Source: Shimia marina
GTDB lineage: Bacteria > Pseudomonadota > Alphaproteobacteria > Rhodobacterales > Rhodobacteraceae
Direction: 5' to 3'
DNA length: 64,000 nt
Assembly (NCBI RefSeq): GCF_001458175.1
Contig: NZ_CYPW01000004.1
Span: 1 to 64,000 of the forward strand
The notes below the pieces were generated by a model. It ran no database searches and was not told where the DNA came from. It was given only the letters and a program-made list of their open reading frames with translations. Position numbers and translations under genes: made by a program. This document shows positions 33,229 through 42,409 of this stretch, piece after piece (the first letter of the stretch is position 1; every line of letters begins with the position of its first letter).

Positions 33229-34188
33229 ATGTCGAACACCATTTTCGCGGGCACGATGCCAGCCCTGATGACCCCTTGTAAGGAAGACCGTACGCCAGAC
33301 TATGATGCGCTGGTGAAGAAGGGGCATGAAATGATCGCCGCGGGCATGTCCGCTGTGGTGTATTGTGGCTCGATGGGTGACTGGCCTCTGCTGTCTGACG
33401 AAGAGCGCATGACCGGCGTGGCGCGTCTGGTGGAGGCAGGTATTCCGGTTGTGGTCGGCACGGGCGCGATCAACTCCAAATCTGCAGCGGCTCATGCGGC
33501 CCATGCCCAGAAAGTGGGTGCGGCGGGTCTCATGGTGATCCCGCGCGTGTTGTCTCGCGGCACGTCCATTGCGGCGCAGAAGAACCACTTCAAAGCCATC
33601 CTTGAAGCGGCTCCAGATGTGCCTGCGATCATCTACAACAGCCCGGTTTACGGTTTTGCCACCCGCGCGGAGCTGTTCTTTGCGCTGCGTGCGGAGCATA
33701 AGAACCTTGTGGGCTTCAAAGAGTTTGGCGGCAAAGACGATCTGCGCTATGCGGCGGAGCACATCACAAGCCAGGACGATCAGGTGACCCTGATGGTGGG
33801 TGTGGATACGGAAGTGTACCATGGTTTCGTCAACTGTGGCGCGACCGGTTCCATCACGGGCATTGGTACGGCCCTGCCAAAAGAAGCACTTCTGTTGGCG
33901 GCGCTGTCGCAGAAAGCCGCGCAGGGCCATGCGGAAGCGCGGAAGCGTGCACAGGAGCTGGAAGAGGCTTTTGGTGTGCTTTCAAGCTTTGACGAAGGCA
34001 CCGATCTGGTGCTCTACTACAAGTATCTTCTCGTTCTGAATGGCGAGGAAGAATATCGTCTGCACTTCAACGAAACCGATGTTTTGTCTGATGCGCAGCG
34101 CAACTATTGCGAACAACAGTACAGCCTGTTCCGCAACTGGTTTGCGGACTGGAGCAAGCAGGGCGGAGTGATCGCTGAATGCATGTGA
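33229..34188 (+). CDS. DHDPS/NAL family protein, probable pyrroline-4-hydroxy-2-carboxylate deaminase
   Basis: A 319-residue TIM-barrel lyase of the dihydrodipicolinate synthase family. Tyr residues at 136/141 (YNSPVYG) and the Schiff-base Lys at 164 (GFKEFGG) are present. In hydroxyproline catabolism this family member deaminates and dehydrates Δ1-pyrroline-4-hydroxy-2-carboxylate to α-ketoglutarate semialdehyde. Context supports that role: it overlaps by 10 bases the 4-hydroxyproline epimerase gene and shares operators with the semialdehyde dehydrogenase. Lysine biosynthetic DapA is the less likely alternative. Confidence 0.88.
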   Translation: MSNTIFAGTMPALMTPCKEDRTPDYDALVKKGHEMIAAGMSAVVYCGSMGDWPLLSDEERMTGVARLVEAGIPVVVGTGAINSKSAAAHAAHAQKVGAAGLMVIPRVLSRGTSIAAQKNHFKAILEAAPDVPAIIYNSPVYGFATRAELFFALRAEHKNLVGFKEFGGKDDLRYAAEHITSQDDQVTLMVGVDTEVYHGFVNCGATGSITGIGTALPKEALLLAALSQKAAQGHAEARKRAQELEEAFGVLSSFDEGTDLVLYYKYLLVLNGEEEYRLHFNETDVLSDAQRNYCEQQYSLFRNWFADWSKQGGVIAECM

Positions 34189-35108
34189 TTGACAGTCACA
34201 CAGGTGGGATGCCCACACGGGTGATCCTTGATGGCGGTCCGGACCTTGGGTCTGGGCCGTTGGCCGATCAGGCGCGTGCTTTGGCGACGGATCATGAAGG
34301 CTTTTACAAATCCATTCTTCTGGAGCCGCGTGGCCAACCGGGGATGGTGGGGGCGCTGCTTGTTGCGCCACAGGATCCGACCTGTGAAGTGGGTGTGATC
34401 TATTTTGATGCCGATGCGGTGCTTGGCATGTGTGGTCATGGCACCATTGGCCTGGGTGTGACGCTGGCTCATATGGGGCGGATCGGCGTGGGCACCCATC
34501 GGATTGAAACGCCGGTTGGCGTGATCTCCATTGATGTGCTGGATGCCAATACGGTGCGTGTCACCAATGTGGAAAGCCGCCGTATCAGGGCCGATGTCAC
34601 TGTGGATGTGGCAGGCTATGGTTCTGTGACGGGCGACCTTGCCTATGGTGGCAACTGGTTCTTCATCGTGGATCCCAGCCCGATGGCGGTGGATAGTACC
34701 AATATCCGTGCGTTGACAGATATGACCATCGCGGTGCGCGAGGCCTGTGTGGCGCAGGGGGTGTGCGGCGAAAACGGGGAGCTTGTGGATCACGTGGTCT
34801 TTCAGGGCACATCGTCCAATGCCGATGTGCACAGCCGCAACTTTGTTCTGTGTCCGGATGATGAATATGACCGGTCGCCCTGCGGCACCGGCAGTTCGGC
34901 GCGGCTGGCTTGTCTGGCGGCGGCAGGGCGACTGGCCCCGGGTGAAGAGATCATTCAGGAGAGCGTCATTGGCAGCCCCTATCGCTTGTCTTATCAACCC
35001 GGCCCAAGTGGGGGCGTGATCCCGACCATCACTGGGCAGGCCTTTGTGATGGCCGAAGGTCAGTTGATCTTTGGGGCTGAAGACCCTTTCAAGCTGGGTA
35101 TTTACTAA
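34179..35108 (+). CDS. 4-hydroxyproline 2-epimerase (proline racemase family)
   Basis: A 309-residue proline racemase family protein. Both catalytic cysteines are present, C85 in GMCGHGTIG and C235 in RSPCGTGSSARLA, which is the epimerase/racemase configuration. It converts trans-4-hydroxy-L-proline to cis-4-hydroxy-D-proline in the cytoplasm. It overlaps the DHDPS-like gene (ATG at 34179). The following FAD oxidoreductase would use its product. Proline racemase is possible but the context favours hydroxyproline. Confidence 0.92.
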   Translation: MHVIDSHTGGMPTRVILDGGPDLGSGPLADQARALATDHEGFYKSILLEPRGQPGMVGALLVAPQDPTCEVGVIYFDADAVLGMCGHGTIGLGVTLAHMGRIGVGTHRIETPVGVISIDVLDANTVRVTNVESRRIRADVTVDVAGYGSVTGDLAYGGNWFFIVDPSPMAVDSTNIRALTDMTIAVREACVAQGVCGENGELVDHVVFQGTSSNADVHSRNFVLCPDDEYDRSPCGTGSSARLACLAAAGRLAPGEEIIQESVIGSPYRLSYQPGPSGGVIPTITGQAFVMAEGQLIFGAEDPFKLGIY

Positions 35109-35115
35109 AGCGTTT

Positions 35116-35146
35116 CGCCTTATTGTTGCGATGCAGCGATAAGGCG
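35116..35146. other. Intergenic stem-loop
   Basis: CGCCTTAT (35116-35123) and ATAAGGCG (35139-35146) form a perfect 8-bp stem with a 15-base loop, between the epimerase and the FAD oxidoreductase. No T run, so it may stabilise mRNA or be a REP-like element. Confidence 0.4.
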
Positions 35147-35212
35147 CAATGCGCCTGATTTTATGTAAGCGGCCTCCTCTGCCAGCGGGGGAGCGACCTT
35201 CAGGGGGATGAG

Positions 35213-36457
35213 ATGTCGGACGTTTTGGACATTGTGGTCATTGGTGCGGGGATCGTCGGTATCAGCGCGGCACTTGAGCTGCAGAGCCGTGGGCGCTCTG
35301 TCACCGTGATTGACCGCGTGGGGGTGGCTGAAGAAACCTCCAAGGGCAATGCGGGCGCGTTTGCCTATACCGACATCGTGCCGCTGGCCACGCCGGGCAT
35401 TATGCGCAAGGCGCCCAAATGGCTGTTTGACCCGCTGGGCCCGCTGTCGATCCCACCAAGCTATGCGGTGAAGATTGCGCCCTGGATGCTGCGGTTCTGG
35501 AGGGCGAGCTGGAAAGACCGCTATATGGCGTCACTGTCGGCGCAGTCCGCCATGATGGATTTCAGCCGCGCGGCGCTGGAGCGGCAGATTGCGGCGGTAG
35601 ATGGTGAGCCGATGATGCAGCGTGATGGTCAGATCATGCTCTATGAATCTGAGGCCGAGTTTCGGGCGAGTCAGTCGTCATGGCAGCTGCGCAAAGAGCA
35701 CGGCATTCCTTTTGATCTGCTCAAGAGCCCTGATGAGATTGCGGAAATTCAACCGGGCTTGAGCCGCCAGTTCACCTATGCAGGCTATACGCCGACGTGG
35801 ATGAATACCATTGATCCGGCAGCCTGGACGCGCCATCTGGCGGCCGAGTTTGAGGCGAGGGGCGGCAAAATTCGACGAGCGGAGATCACGCAGGTCACGC
35901 CACTGGACGGTCAGCTGCGCCTGAGCAGTGCGGCGGGGGAGATCATGGCGGGAACGCTTGTGATCTGTGCCGGGGCCTGGTCTCACAAACTGGCAGCGCA
36001 GCTTGGCGATAAGATCCCGCTGGAAACGGAGCGCGGCTACAATACGACCCTGCCGGAAGGGGCCTTTGATCTGCGCACCCATGTGACCTTTGGTGGGCAT
36101 GGGTTTGTAATGACGCGGATCAATGGCGGCGTGCGTGTTGGCGGCGCGGTTGAGCTTGGCGGTCTGGAACTGGCCCCAAATTATAAGCGTGCGGATACAC
36201 TTTTGGCGAAGGTGAAACAATTTGCGCCCGCGCTTGAGACCTCTGGCGGCACGCAGTGGATGGGTTTCCGTCCGTCCTTGCCAGACAGCTTGCCGGTGAT
36301 TGATCGTGCGCCACAGGCACCGCAGGTGGTCTATGCCTTTGGGCATGGGCATCTGGGGCTGACCCAGTCGGCGGGGACGGCAGAGCTTGTGGCTGATCTG
36401 TTGAGTGACAGCCCCGCGAAAATTGACATGTCCGCTTTTGCCGCGACGCGGTTTTAA
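35213..36457 (+). CDS. FAD-dependent D-amino acid oxidoreductase, probable cis-4-hydroxy-D-proline dehydrogenase
   Basis: A 414-residue DAO/DadA-type protein with the FAD-binding Rossmann motif [17 protein letters not shown] at the N-terminus and the C-terminal [16 protein letters not shown] and [13 protein letters not shown] blocks. It would oxidise cis-4-hydroxy-D-proline to Δ1-pyrroline-4-hydroxy-2-carboxylate, handing electrons to the respiratory chain. AGGGGGATGAG lies just before the ATG. Function is inferred from family and operon neighbours. Confidence 0.9.
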   Translation: MSDVLDIVVIGAGIVGISAALELQSRGRSVTVIDRVGVAEETSKGNAGAFAYTDIVPLATPGIMRKAPKWLFDPLGPLSIPPSYAVKIAPWMLRFWRASWKDRYMASLSAQSAMMDFSRAALERQIAAVDGEPMMQRDGQIMLYESEAEFRASQSSWQLRKEHGIPFDLLKSPDEIAEIQPGLSRQFTYAGYTPTWMNTIDPAAWTRHLAAEFEARGGKIRRAEITQVTPLDGQLRLSSAAGEIMAGTLVICAGAWSHKLAAQLGDKIPLETERGYNTTLPEGAFDLRTHVTFGGHGFVMTRINGGVRVGGAVELGGLELAPNYKRADTLLAKVKQFAPALETSGGTQWMGFRPSLPDSLPVIDRAPQAPQVVYAFGHGHLGLTQSAGTAELVADLLSDSPAKIDMSAFAATRF

Positions 36458-36489
36458 GCGCAAACCACCAAGGAACTAGAGGACGCAGC

Positions 36490-37515
36490 ATGCGCAGCAG
36501 CAAGACAATCCACGTGATTTCCGCTCATGCGGAAGGAGAGGTTGGCGATGTGATCGTAGGGGGCGTGATGCCGCCTCCGGGGGAGACGCTGTGGGAGCAG
36601 CGCCGGTTCATTGCAGAAGATCAGACTTTGCGCAATTTTGTACTGAACGAGCCGCGCGGCGGGGTGTTCCGGCATGTGAACCTGCTTGTGCCGCCAAAAC
36701 ATCCTGAGGCGGATGCCGCATGGATCATTATGGAGCCTGAGGATACGCCACCCATGTCCGGGTCTAACTCGATCTGCGTGTCAACAGTGCTTTTGGACGG
36801 CGGGCTGATCCCGATGCAGGAGCCTGTCACCCATATGACGCTGGAAGCGCCGGGCGGTCTGGTGCGGGTGCGTGCCGAATGCAAGGATGGCAAGGCAGAG
36901 CGCATTTTTGTGCAGAACCTTCCCAGTTTTGCAGGGCAGCTTGATATGTCCCTGGACGTGGAGGGCCTGGGCAAAATCACGGTGGACACGGCCTATGGCG
37001 GTGACAGCTTTGTGGTGGTGGACGCTCAGGCGCTGGGGTTTGATATTGTGGAAAGCGAAGCCAAGGACATTGCGCAGCTTGGGGTGAAGATCACCAATGC
37101 CGCCAATGAACAGCTTGGGTTCCATCATCCTGAAAACCCGGATTGGAAGCATATTTCCTTCTGTGCGTTCTGCGGCCCTCTGAGTGAGACAGAAGCTGGG
37201 CTGACTGGTAAGTCGGCGGTGGCCATTCAGCCGGGCAAGGTGGACCGGTCGCCAACGGGCACAGCGGTGTCGGCGCGGATGGCTTTGATGGCTGCGCGTG
37301 GGCAGATGCAGCAGGGGCAGACCTTTGAGGCCGTGTCCATCATCGGATCGCGGTTCACCGGGCGCATTCTGGAAACAACAACCGTGGGTGATCAGCCTGC
37401 GATCATTCCGGAGATTTCCGGCCGTGGTTGGGTCACGGGCATTCACCAGCATATGCTGGATCCTTCTGATCCCTGGCCTGGTGGATACCGTCTGCGCGAT
37501 ACATGGGGTGCGTAA
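36490..37515 (+). CDS. Proline racemase family protein with Ser/Thr active site, probable trans-3-hydroxy-L-proline dehydratase
   Basis: A 341-residue member of the proline racemase superfamily, clearly distinct from the 4-hydroxyproline epimerase upstream. Where epimerases have Cys-Cys, this protein has S90 ([11 protein letters not shown]) and T256 ([14 protein letters not shown]). Known trans-3-hydroxyproline dehydratases have Cys-Thr, so loss of the second Cys supports dehydration while the Ser at the first site is a further change. The adjacent convergent Ldh-type reductase would complete conversion to L-proline. Racemisation is unlikely with these residues. Confidence 0.82.
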   Translation: MRSSKTIHVISAHAEGEVGDVIVGGVMPPPGETLWEQRRFIAEDQTLRNFVLNEPRGGVFRHVNLLVPPKHPEADAAWIIMEPEDTPPMSGSNSICVSTVLLDGGLIPMQEPVTHMTLEAPGGLVRVRAECKDGKAERIFVQNLPSFAGQLDMSLDVEGLGKITVDTAYGGDSFVVVDAQALGFDIVESEAKDIAQLGVKITNAANEQLGFHHPENPDWKHISFCAFCGPLSETEAGLTGKSAVAIQPGKVDRSPTGTAVSARMALMAARGQMQQGQTFEAVSIIGSRFTGRILETTTVGDQPAIIPEISGRGWVTGIHQHMLDPSDPWPGGYRLRDTWGA

Positions 37516-37533
37516 GCAAAAGAGCACAGAAAG

Positions 37534-37563
37534 AAAACGCCCGGCTTTTGGCCGGGCGTTTTT
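37534..37563. terminator. Bidirectional terminator
   Basis: AAAACGCCCGGC / GCCGGGCGTTTT, a 12-bp stem between convergent genes, with T or A runs on both sides. Confidence 0.92.
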
Positions 37564-37572
37564 GTTTTGGGG

Positions 37573-38589
37573 TCAGGCTTTTAGCTTCAAGAGGTCTTCA
37601 TACAGCGCCTCTGGCACCTCGACATAGCCACGCTCCAGATTGCGGGCGCGGGCGGCAAAGCGACGTTGCGATGGCAGGCGCGCGCCCTGATCGACGATGT
37701 CCGCAAACAGGCGTTCGGCGCGCGCGTCATTGTCGGCCACGCGGCCATTGCTGAAATGCTCTGGGTCAAAGGCGAGCAGGATTTCCCCGTGGTAGGGCGC
37801 GCCGCCAGCGCCATTGGCGAAGGCCATGCTTTCCATGCTGGTCAGATCATCAATCAACGGGCCGGCAAGCAATTCGACCATGATCGACAAGGCAGAGCCT
37901 TTGTAGCTGCCAAAGGTGAGCATGGCGCCATCCATGGCGGCCTGTGCATCGGTTGTCGGCTTGCCGTCTTTGTCGATGGCCACACCTTCGGGCAGCGGTT
38001 TGCCTGCGCGCCGATAGAGTTCGATCTCGCCACGGGCAAAGCCGCTTGTGGCGAAATCAAATGTAAACGGATCTTTGCCGATACGGGGCCAAGAAAAGGC
38101 GATTGGATTGGTGCCAAGGCTGCCGCGCGTGCCGCCCGCAGGGGCCACCCATGCGTGGCTTGGCACCATGGCCAGACCGGCGAGGCCAGCATTTGAGAGG
38201 CGTTCCACTTCGGGCCAGAGCGCGGAGAAGTGGAAGCAGTTGTTGATCGCCATGGCGGCCATGCCATGTTTGCGGGTTTTCTCGATCAGCGCGGGCAGGG
38301 CCTTTTCGAAAGCGAGAAGAGACATGCCGCCCTTGGCATCTACGCGCACGATGGCATTGTCTGTTTCTGTGAGGGCGGGCAGGACATGGCCGTCAATCTG
38401 TCCGACCTGCATGGTCTGGGCACACATAAACAGGCGGAAAAGGCCGTGGGACTGGCAATCATCAAGCTGGCAGCGGTAGAGCATGTCTGTGATGGCTTCG
38501 GCGTGCTCAGGGCCATAGCCCACAGATGTCAGGACATCCTGACAGAGCGTTTTTATGTCGTCCAATTTGAGTTGTTTCATCGCGCTCAT
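37573..38589 (-). CDS. Ldh family oxidoreductase, probable Δ1-pyrroline-2-carboxylate reductase
   Basis: A 338-residue protein of the malate/lactate/ureidoglycolate dehydrogenase superfamily (MDH2-type, not Rossmann). Motifs are CQLDDCQSHGLFRL and a conserved NNCFHFSALWPEVERL region with the catalytic His, plus GTNPIAFSWP. DpkA-type members reduce Δ1-pyrroline-2-carboxylate to L-proline with NADPH. The pairing with the Ser/Thr proline-racemase-family enzyme supports that role. GGGAA precedes the ATG; an in-frame ATG at 38580 is also possible. Confidence 0.88.
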   Translation of the reverse strand: MSAMKQLKLDDIKTLCQDVLTSVGYGPEHAEAITDMLYRCQLDDCQSHGLFRLFMCAQTMQVGQIDGHVLPALTETDNAIVRVDAKGGMSLLAFEKALPALIEKTRKHGMAAMAINNCFHFSALWPEVERLSNAGLAGLAMVPSHAWVAPAGGTRGSLGTNPIAFSWPRIGKDPFTFDFATSGFARGEIELYRRAGKPLPEGVAIDKDGKPTTDAQAAMDGAMLTFGSYKGSALSIMVELLAGPLIDDLTSMESMAFANGAGGAPYHGEILLAFDPEHFSNGRVADNDARAERLFADIVDQGARLPSQRRFAARARNLERGYVEVPEALYEDLLKLKA

Positions 38590-38635
38590 CAGGGATTCCC
38601 GGTCATGTTTTGCAAAGGGTTGGTCGTTTAGGATA

Positions 38636-38645
38636 TTGGATACAA
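38636..38645. promoter_or_regulatory. GntR operator site 3 (TTGGATACAA)
   Basis: Matches the site before the TRAP operon. It lies 47 bases upstream of the Ldh-type reductase start, in the region divergent with gntR. Confidence 0.65.
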
Positions 38646-38721
38646 AAACCAGTCTATTGCGGCAATCCAGATTTCAGGTTTTTTTGCCAATGTTATCAGT
38701 GTATCACTTTGGTCGAGCATA

Positions 38722-38731
38722 TTGCATCCAA
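38722..38731. promoter_or_regulatory. GntR operator site 4 (TTGCATCCAA)
   Basis: One-base variant of TTGGATCCAA, 22 bases before the gntR start codon, consistent with autoregulation. Confidence 0.6.
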
Positions 38732-38752
38732 AATACAAAAGCGAAAACTTGC

Positions 38753-39433
38753 ATGCCAGCCAAACGCGCCGTCGTAAAACAAAGCTTGCCCGAACTGATC
38801 ACCAATGATTTGCGCGAGCGCATTCTCAGTGGAGATCTCAAAGAGGGTGAAGCCATTCGTCAGGAACTTTTGGCGGATGAGTACGATGTGTCCCGCATGC
38901 CGGTACGCGAGGCGCTCAAGCGGCTGAGTGCGGAAGGGCTTGTGCATTGGGAGAACAATCGCGGCGGCTATGTGATGAAGCATTCCCTGCGCGAGATTGG
39001 CGAGATCTTTGATCTCAGGGTGCTGCTGGAAGTGGATTTGTTCCGGCATGCCATCCCGGAGATGGGGGAGGCGGAGTTTCAGCGCTGTGAAGAGATTATT
39101 GCGGCGATGGATGAGTCTTATCAAGAGGATGACGTGTCACGCTGGGGTAAGCTCAACTATGATTATCACTGTGCGCTTTACAGTGCGGCAGGACGGCGGC
39201 TTTCGGAAGAGATGCTGGCGCGCTTGAATGTGCATTCTGACCGCTATGTGCGTATCCATCTCAGCGTGATGGAGCAACGCGAACCGGCACAGGTGGAGCA
39301 TCGCAATTTGTTGACTCTCGCGCGGGCCGGGGATGTGGAGGGGGCCTGTGATCTTCTGGTGCATCATATCACGCGTACCAAGTCAGAATTGCTTGAGATG
39401 ATTGCGGCGCAACGCAAAGCCGAAGAGGCTTAG
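38753..39433 (+). CDS. GntR family transcriptional regulator (FCD/FadR type)
   Basis: A 226-residue regulator. The winged HTH is at residues 10-75 (LPELITNDLRERILSGDL and DVSRMPVREALKRLSAEGLV) and the FCD ligand-binding domain occupies about 80-215. I start at the ATG at 38753 after the operator; the frame is open from 38555 but overlaps the divergent promoter region. Sited inside the hydroxyproline island with five matching operators around it, it is the probable local regulator. The effector is likely a pathway intermediate. Confidence 0.92.
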   Translation: MPAKRAVVKQSLPELITNDLRERILSGDLKEGEAIRQELLADEYDVSRMPVREALKRLSAEGLVHWENNRGGYVMKHSLREIGEIFDLRVLLEVDLFRHAIPEMGEAEFQRCEEIIAAMDESYQEDDVSRWGKLNYDYHCALYSAAGRRLSEEMLARLNVHSDRYVRIHLSVMEQREPAQVEHRNLLTLARAGDVEGACDLLVHHITRTKSELLEMIAAQRKAEEA

Positions 39434-39511
39434 CCTCGGGGCATTAGTGTTTTAGCGCCGGTGCCAAAGGAGCGGATGGGGCATCTGTCATGCTTGCCAG
39501 GGCCTCTTGAA

Positions 39512-39521
39512 TTGGATACAA
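39512..39521. promoter_or_regulatory. GntR operator site 5 (TTGGATACAA)
   Basis: Identical to sites 1 and 3, 38 bases before the aldehyde dehydrogenase start codon. Confidence 0.65.
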
Positions 39522-39559
39522 TATCCATAACTGAGATCCTTACCAATGGAACCAAGTCT

Positions 39560-41074
39560 ATGTCTTTCAAACCTCACGGAAAACACCTGATCGCCGGCAA
39601 TTGGGTGGCCGGTGCACAAAACTTCGCATCCAGCCCGGCGCATGGTCCCAGCCATGAGTATGCAGCGGGCAGCGTGGAGGATGTTGATGCCGCCGTGCAG
39701 GCGGCGGAAAAAGCTTTCTGGAGCTATGGCTATTCTTCCCGTGACGCGCGCGCCGCCTTCCTGAATGCCATCGCGGATGAAATCGAAGCACGTGCGGAGG
39801 CCATCACCGAGATTGGCACGCAGGAAACTGGCCTGCCAGAAGCGCGGTTGCAGGGTGAACGGGGCCGTACCACCGGGCAGCTGCGCTTGTTTGCCAGCCA
39901 CATCTTGCAGGGGGACTATCTGGATCGCCGTCACGATGAAGCTCTGCCGGAGCGCGCCCCTCTGCCGCGGCCCGATCTGAAAATGGTGCAGCGCCCGATT
40001 GGCCCTGTGGCTGTTTTTGGAGCCTCTAACTTCCCACTGGCCTTCTCCACCGCCGGTGGTGATACGGCTGCCGCGCTGGCGGCGGGCTGTCCTGTTGTTG
40101 TCAAAGGCCACTCTGCGCATCCCGGCACGGGGGAAATCATCGCAGAAGCGATCCATGCGGCGATTGCGCGCTGTAATGTTGATCCCGGCGTCTTCAGCCT
40201 GATTCAGGGTGGCAATCGCGCGGTTGGCTCCGCGCTGGTGCAACACCCTCTGATCAAGGCTGTGGGCTTCACCGGCTCGCTGGCGGGTGGCCGTGCGTTG
40301 TTTGACCTCTGTGCACAGCGCCCAGAACCAATTCCCTTCTTTGGTGAGCTGGGGTCGGTCAACCCGATGTTCATTCTCGATCACGCCCTGAGCAATCGCG
40401 GTGCAGAGATCGGTGCGGGCTGGGCCGGTTCGCTGTCCATGGGGGCGGGGCAGTTCTGCACCAATCCGGGCATTGCGATTGTCAAAGCGGGTGCTGAGGC
40501 GGATGCTTTTGTCGCAGCGGCTCAAGAAGCGCTTGGCCAAGTGGGCGCGCAGACCATGCTGACGGATGGCATTGCCGCGGCCTATCGCGATGGGCAGCGC
40601 CGCATTGCGGGCACCAGCGGTGTGCAGGAAGTGTTGACCTCCGTGTGTGATCTGCGGGATGCGACGCCATATCTCTATAAGACCACAGCTCAGAACTGGT
40701 TGGCCAATGAGGCTCTGGCGGAAGAGGTCTTTGGCCCGCTTGGCGTGGTCGTTGAGGTCACGGACATGGACGAGGCGCGCGCGGTGGCGATGAGCCTGCA
40801 GGGGCAGTTGACCTGCACCTTGCATATGGATGACGCGGATATGGGCGATGCGCAAAGCCTGATGCCGATCCTGGAGCGCAAAGCCGGGCGTTTGCTGGCC
40901 AATGGGTTCCCGACTGGCGTTGAAGTGGCAGACACGATGGTACACGGCGGCCCATACCCGGCCTCCACCAACTTTGGTGCCACCTCTGTGGGTACGCTTT
41001 CGATCCGCCGCTTCCTGCGGCCTGTGTGCTATCAGAATCTGCCTGACGCGCTTGTGCCGGAAATGGGTGCCTGA
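39560..41074 (+). CDS. Aldehyde dehydrogenase (NADP+), probable α-ketoglutarate semialdehyde dehydrogenase
   Basis: A 504-residue ALDH with catalytic C300 (SMGAGQFCTNPG), general-base E263 (FFGELGSVNP) and cofactor Lys 182 (VVVKGHSAHPGT). The sequence style is the KGSADH/2,5-dioxovalerate dehydrogenase group, which makes α-ketoglutarate and ends hydroxyproline breakdown. The longer frame from 39461 would run through operator site 5, so I take the ATG at 39560. The ribosome-binding site is weak. Confidence 0.92.
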   Translation: MSFKPHGKHLIAGNWVAGAQNFASSPAHGPSHEYAAGSVEDVDAAVQAAEKAFWSYGYSSRDARAAFLNAIADEIEARAEAITEIGTQETGLPEARLQGERGRTTGQLRLFASHILQGDYLDRRHDEALPERAPLPRPDLKMVQRPIGPVAVFGASNFPLAFSTAGGDTAAALAAGCPVVVKGHSAHPGTGEIIAEAIHAAIARCNVDPGVFSLIQGGNRAVGSALVQHPLIKAVGFTGSLAGGRALFDLCAQRPEPIPFFGELGSVNPMFILDHALSNRGAEIGAGWAGSLSMGAGQFCTNPGIAIVKAGAEADAFVAAAQEALGQVGAQTMLTDGIAAAYRDGQRRIAGTSGVQEVLTSVCDLRDATPYLYKTTAQNWLANEALAEEVFGPLGVVVEVTDMDEARAVAMSLQGQLTCTLHMDDADMGDAQSLMPILERKAGRLLANGFPTGVEVADTMVHGGPYPASTNFGATSVGTLSIRRFLRPVCYQNLPDALVPEMGA

Positions 41075-41096
41075 TTTTAGCGCTGTTGTCTGACGG

Positions 41097-41152
41097 CTGT
41101 GGCGGTCTCGGAGATCTCACTTGGTGAGGTTTCAGGGGCTGCCACAGTTTTT
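41097..41152 (+). terminator. Terminator after the aldehyde dehydrogenase
   Basis: CTGTGGC (41097-41103) pairs with GCCACAG (41141-41147) followed by five T; an inner CTCAC/GTGAG hairpin (41116-41128) lies in the loop. It sits between convergent genes. Confidence 0.65.
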
Positions 41153-41179
41153 ATAGGCGTAGCGGAGGATGTCTGCGCG

Positions 41180-42025
41180 TTAAGGTGTGAAATTCAGCGG
41201 CTGGTTGAAGCCAAAGCTTTCTCCTGAGAGTTTCTTAGGAGCTTTGGGCATTTTGCGGGCGTTCTTCACAGCGGCGATGGCGGCCCGGTCAATGTTGGGA
41301 TTGCCGGAAGACCGTATGATTTTCGCACTCAGAATTCTGCCATCGCGGTGAATTTTCAGCTTCAGCGTCACCCGCCATGTGCCGGTTTCGCCGCGCGGAA
41401 ACTTTTGATGACGCGCAATTCTGCTGCGGATTTTTGCGCCCCAGATCGCCTTTAGCTTCGCCTGTTTGCCCTTGGAGGCGGTGGCGACTGCGGCGCTTGC
41501 GTTGTCGCCTGCCTGCGTGCTCCCGCCACTGCCTGCGGCTTGTTTTTCCTGCCGACCTGCGGAAGATTTTTGCGCGACTTTGGCTTGGGTGACCTCTTTT
41601 TCAGGCTTTGGCGGTACCACCGGTGGCGGCGGAGCTTCAGGCTCCGGCTTTTTTTCTTCGGGTGGCGGAGGCGGCGGCGTGGTGATGTCAGCGGCCAGCT
41701 CAAAGCTCTCTGGTGGAGGCTCTTGCAGTGATGAAATACGCACGGCGGCTCTTGGCGCCACTGTGTCCAGTTGTGGTGTCTCCGGAAGATCTGGCACCGC
41801 GTCCGGCGGTGGCAAGTCTGTTTCTACAGCGGTCTGAGTTTCTGGCGGACGTTCCCAGGTGTGCACCATTTCTGTGATGGTCGGGGTGGCGCCTTGCATG
41901 GCGGCCATGGCGTCTCCCCCTTGTCCCCCGGCCTCAGCACCTGTGCTTGGAGCGGAGGCAAAGAGCACGACATGCACGAGAACGGCGATGCCGCCAGAGA
42001 TACCTATTTCAATGGCGCGCCTCAT
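41180..42025 (-). CDS. TonB energy-transducing protein
   Basis: A 281-residue TonB-type protein. An N-terminal anchor helix with a conserved-type His (ISGGIAVLVHVVLF), a Pro/Glu/Lys-rich periplasmic linker (PPPPPPEEKKPEPEAPPPP) and a C-terminal TonB domain (WRVTLKLKIHRDGRILSAKI ... IDRAAIAAVKNA) are seen. It passes proton-motive force from ExbB/ExbD to the TonB-dependent receptor. It is the last gene of the siderophore operon and overlaps the exbD stop by four bases. Confidence 0.92.
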   Translation of the reverse strand: MRRAIEIGISGGIAVLVHVVLFASAPSTGAEAGGQGGDAMAAMQGATPTITEMVHTWERPPETQTAVETDLPPPDAVPDLPETPQLDTVAPRAAVRISSLQEPPPESFELAADITTPPPPPPEEKKPEPEAPPPPVVPPKPEKEVTQAKVAQKSSAGRQEKQAAGSGGSTQAGDNASAAVATASKGKQAKLKAIWGAKIRSRIARHQKFPRGETGTWRVTLKLKIHRDGRILSAKIIRSSGNPNIDRAAIAAVKNARKMPKAPKKLSGESFGFNQPLNFTP

Positions 42026-42405
42026 TGTGGCACCACGATCAGTTCGACGTTGGACAAGCCTGCAACCGCGAGGTCAGAGAGAACTTTCGCCGCCAGCGAC
42101 GAGGGCACACGTTGGTCGGCGCGAAGGCGGATGACAGCGGAGGTGCCGCTGATGGCCTTGACGTTTGCAATGGCGGCCTCTGCCTCGGCACCTTCAAAGG
42201 AAAGCGTTCCGTCCTTGTCCAGAAATATCACCGGTTCTGCTTCTGGTTTTTTCTCTGACGCGGCGGTTGGTGGCGTGACCTTAAATGGCGCTGGCTCCAC
42301 CAAGCGGGACGTCATCAAGAAGAAGATCAAAAGCAGAAACACCACATTGATCATCGGAACGATGCTTTCGCCCTTGGGGCGTTTGTGGGGTTTGTCGATC
42401 TGCAT
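42022..42405 (-). CDS. ExbD-type protein with Asn in place of the conserved Asp
   Basis: A 127-residue ExbD/TolR-type protein with one membrane helix and a periplasmic domain. The helix begins GESIVPMINVVFLLLIFFLM: the position normally held by the proton-carrying Asp (D25 in E. coli ExbD, PxVDV) is N20 here, from an AAT codon. The rest of the fold looks intact. It lies between the Asp-bearing exbD and tonB and overlaps tonB. It may work as a hetero-partner of the other ExbD. Confidence 0.9.
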   Translation of the reverse strand: MQIDKPHKRPKGESIVPMINVVFLLLIFFLMTSRLVEPAPFKVTPPTAASEKKPEAEPVIFLDKDGTLSFEGAEAEAAIANVKAISGTSAVIRLRADQRVPSSLAAKVLSDLAVAGLSNVELIVVPQ

Positions 42406-42409
42406 GGCG

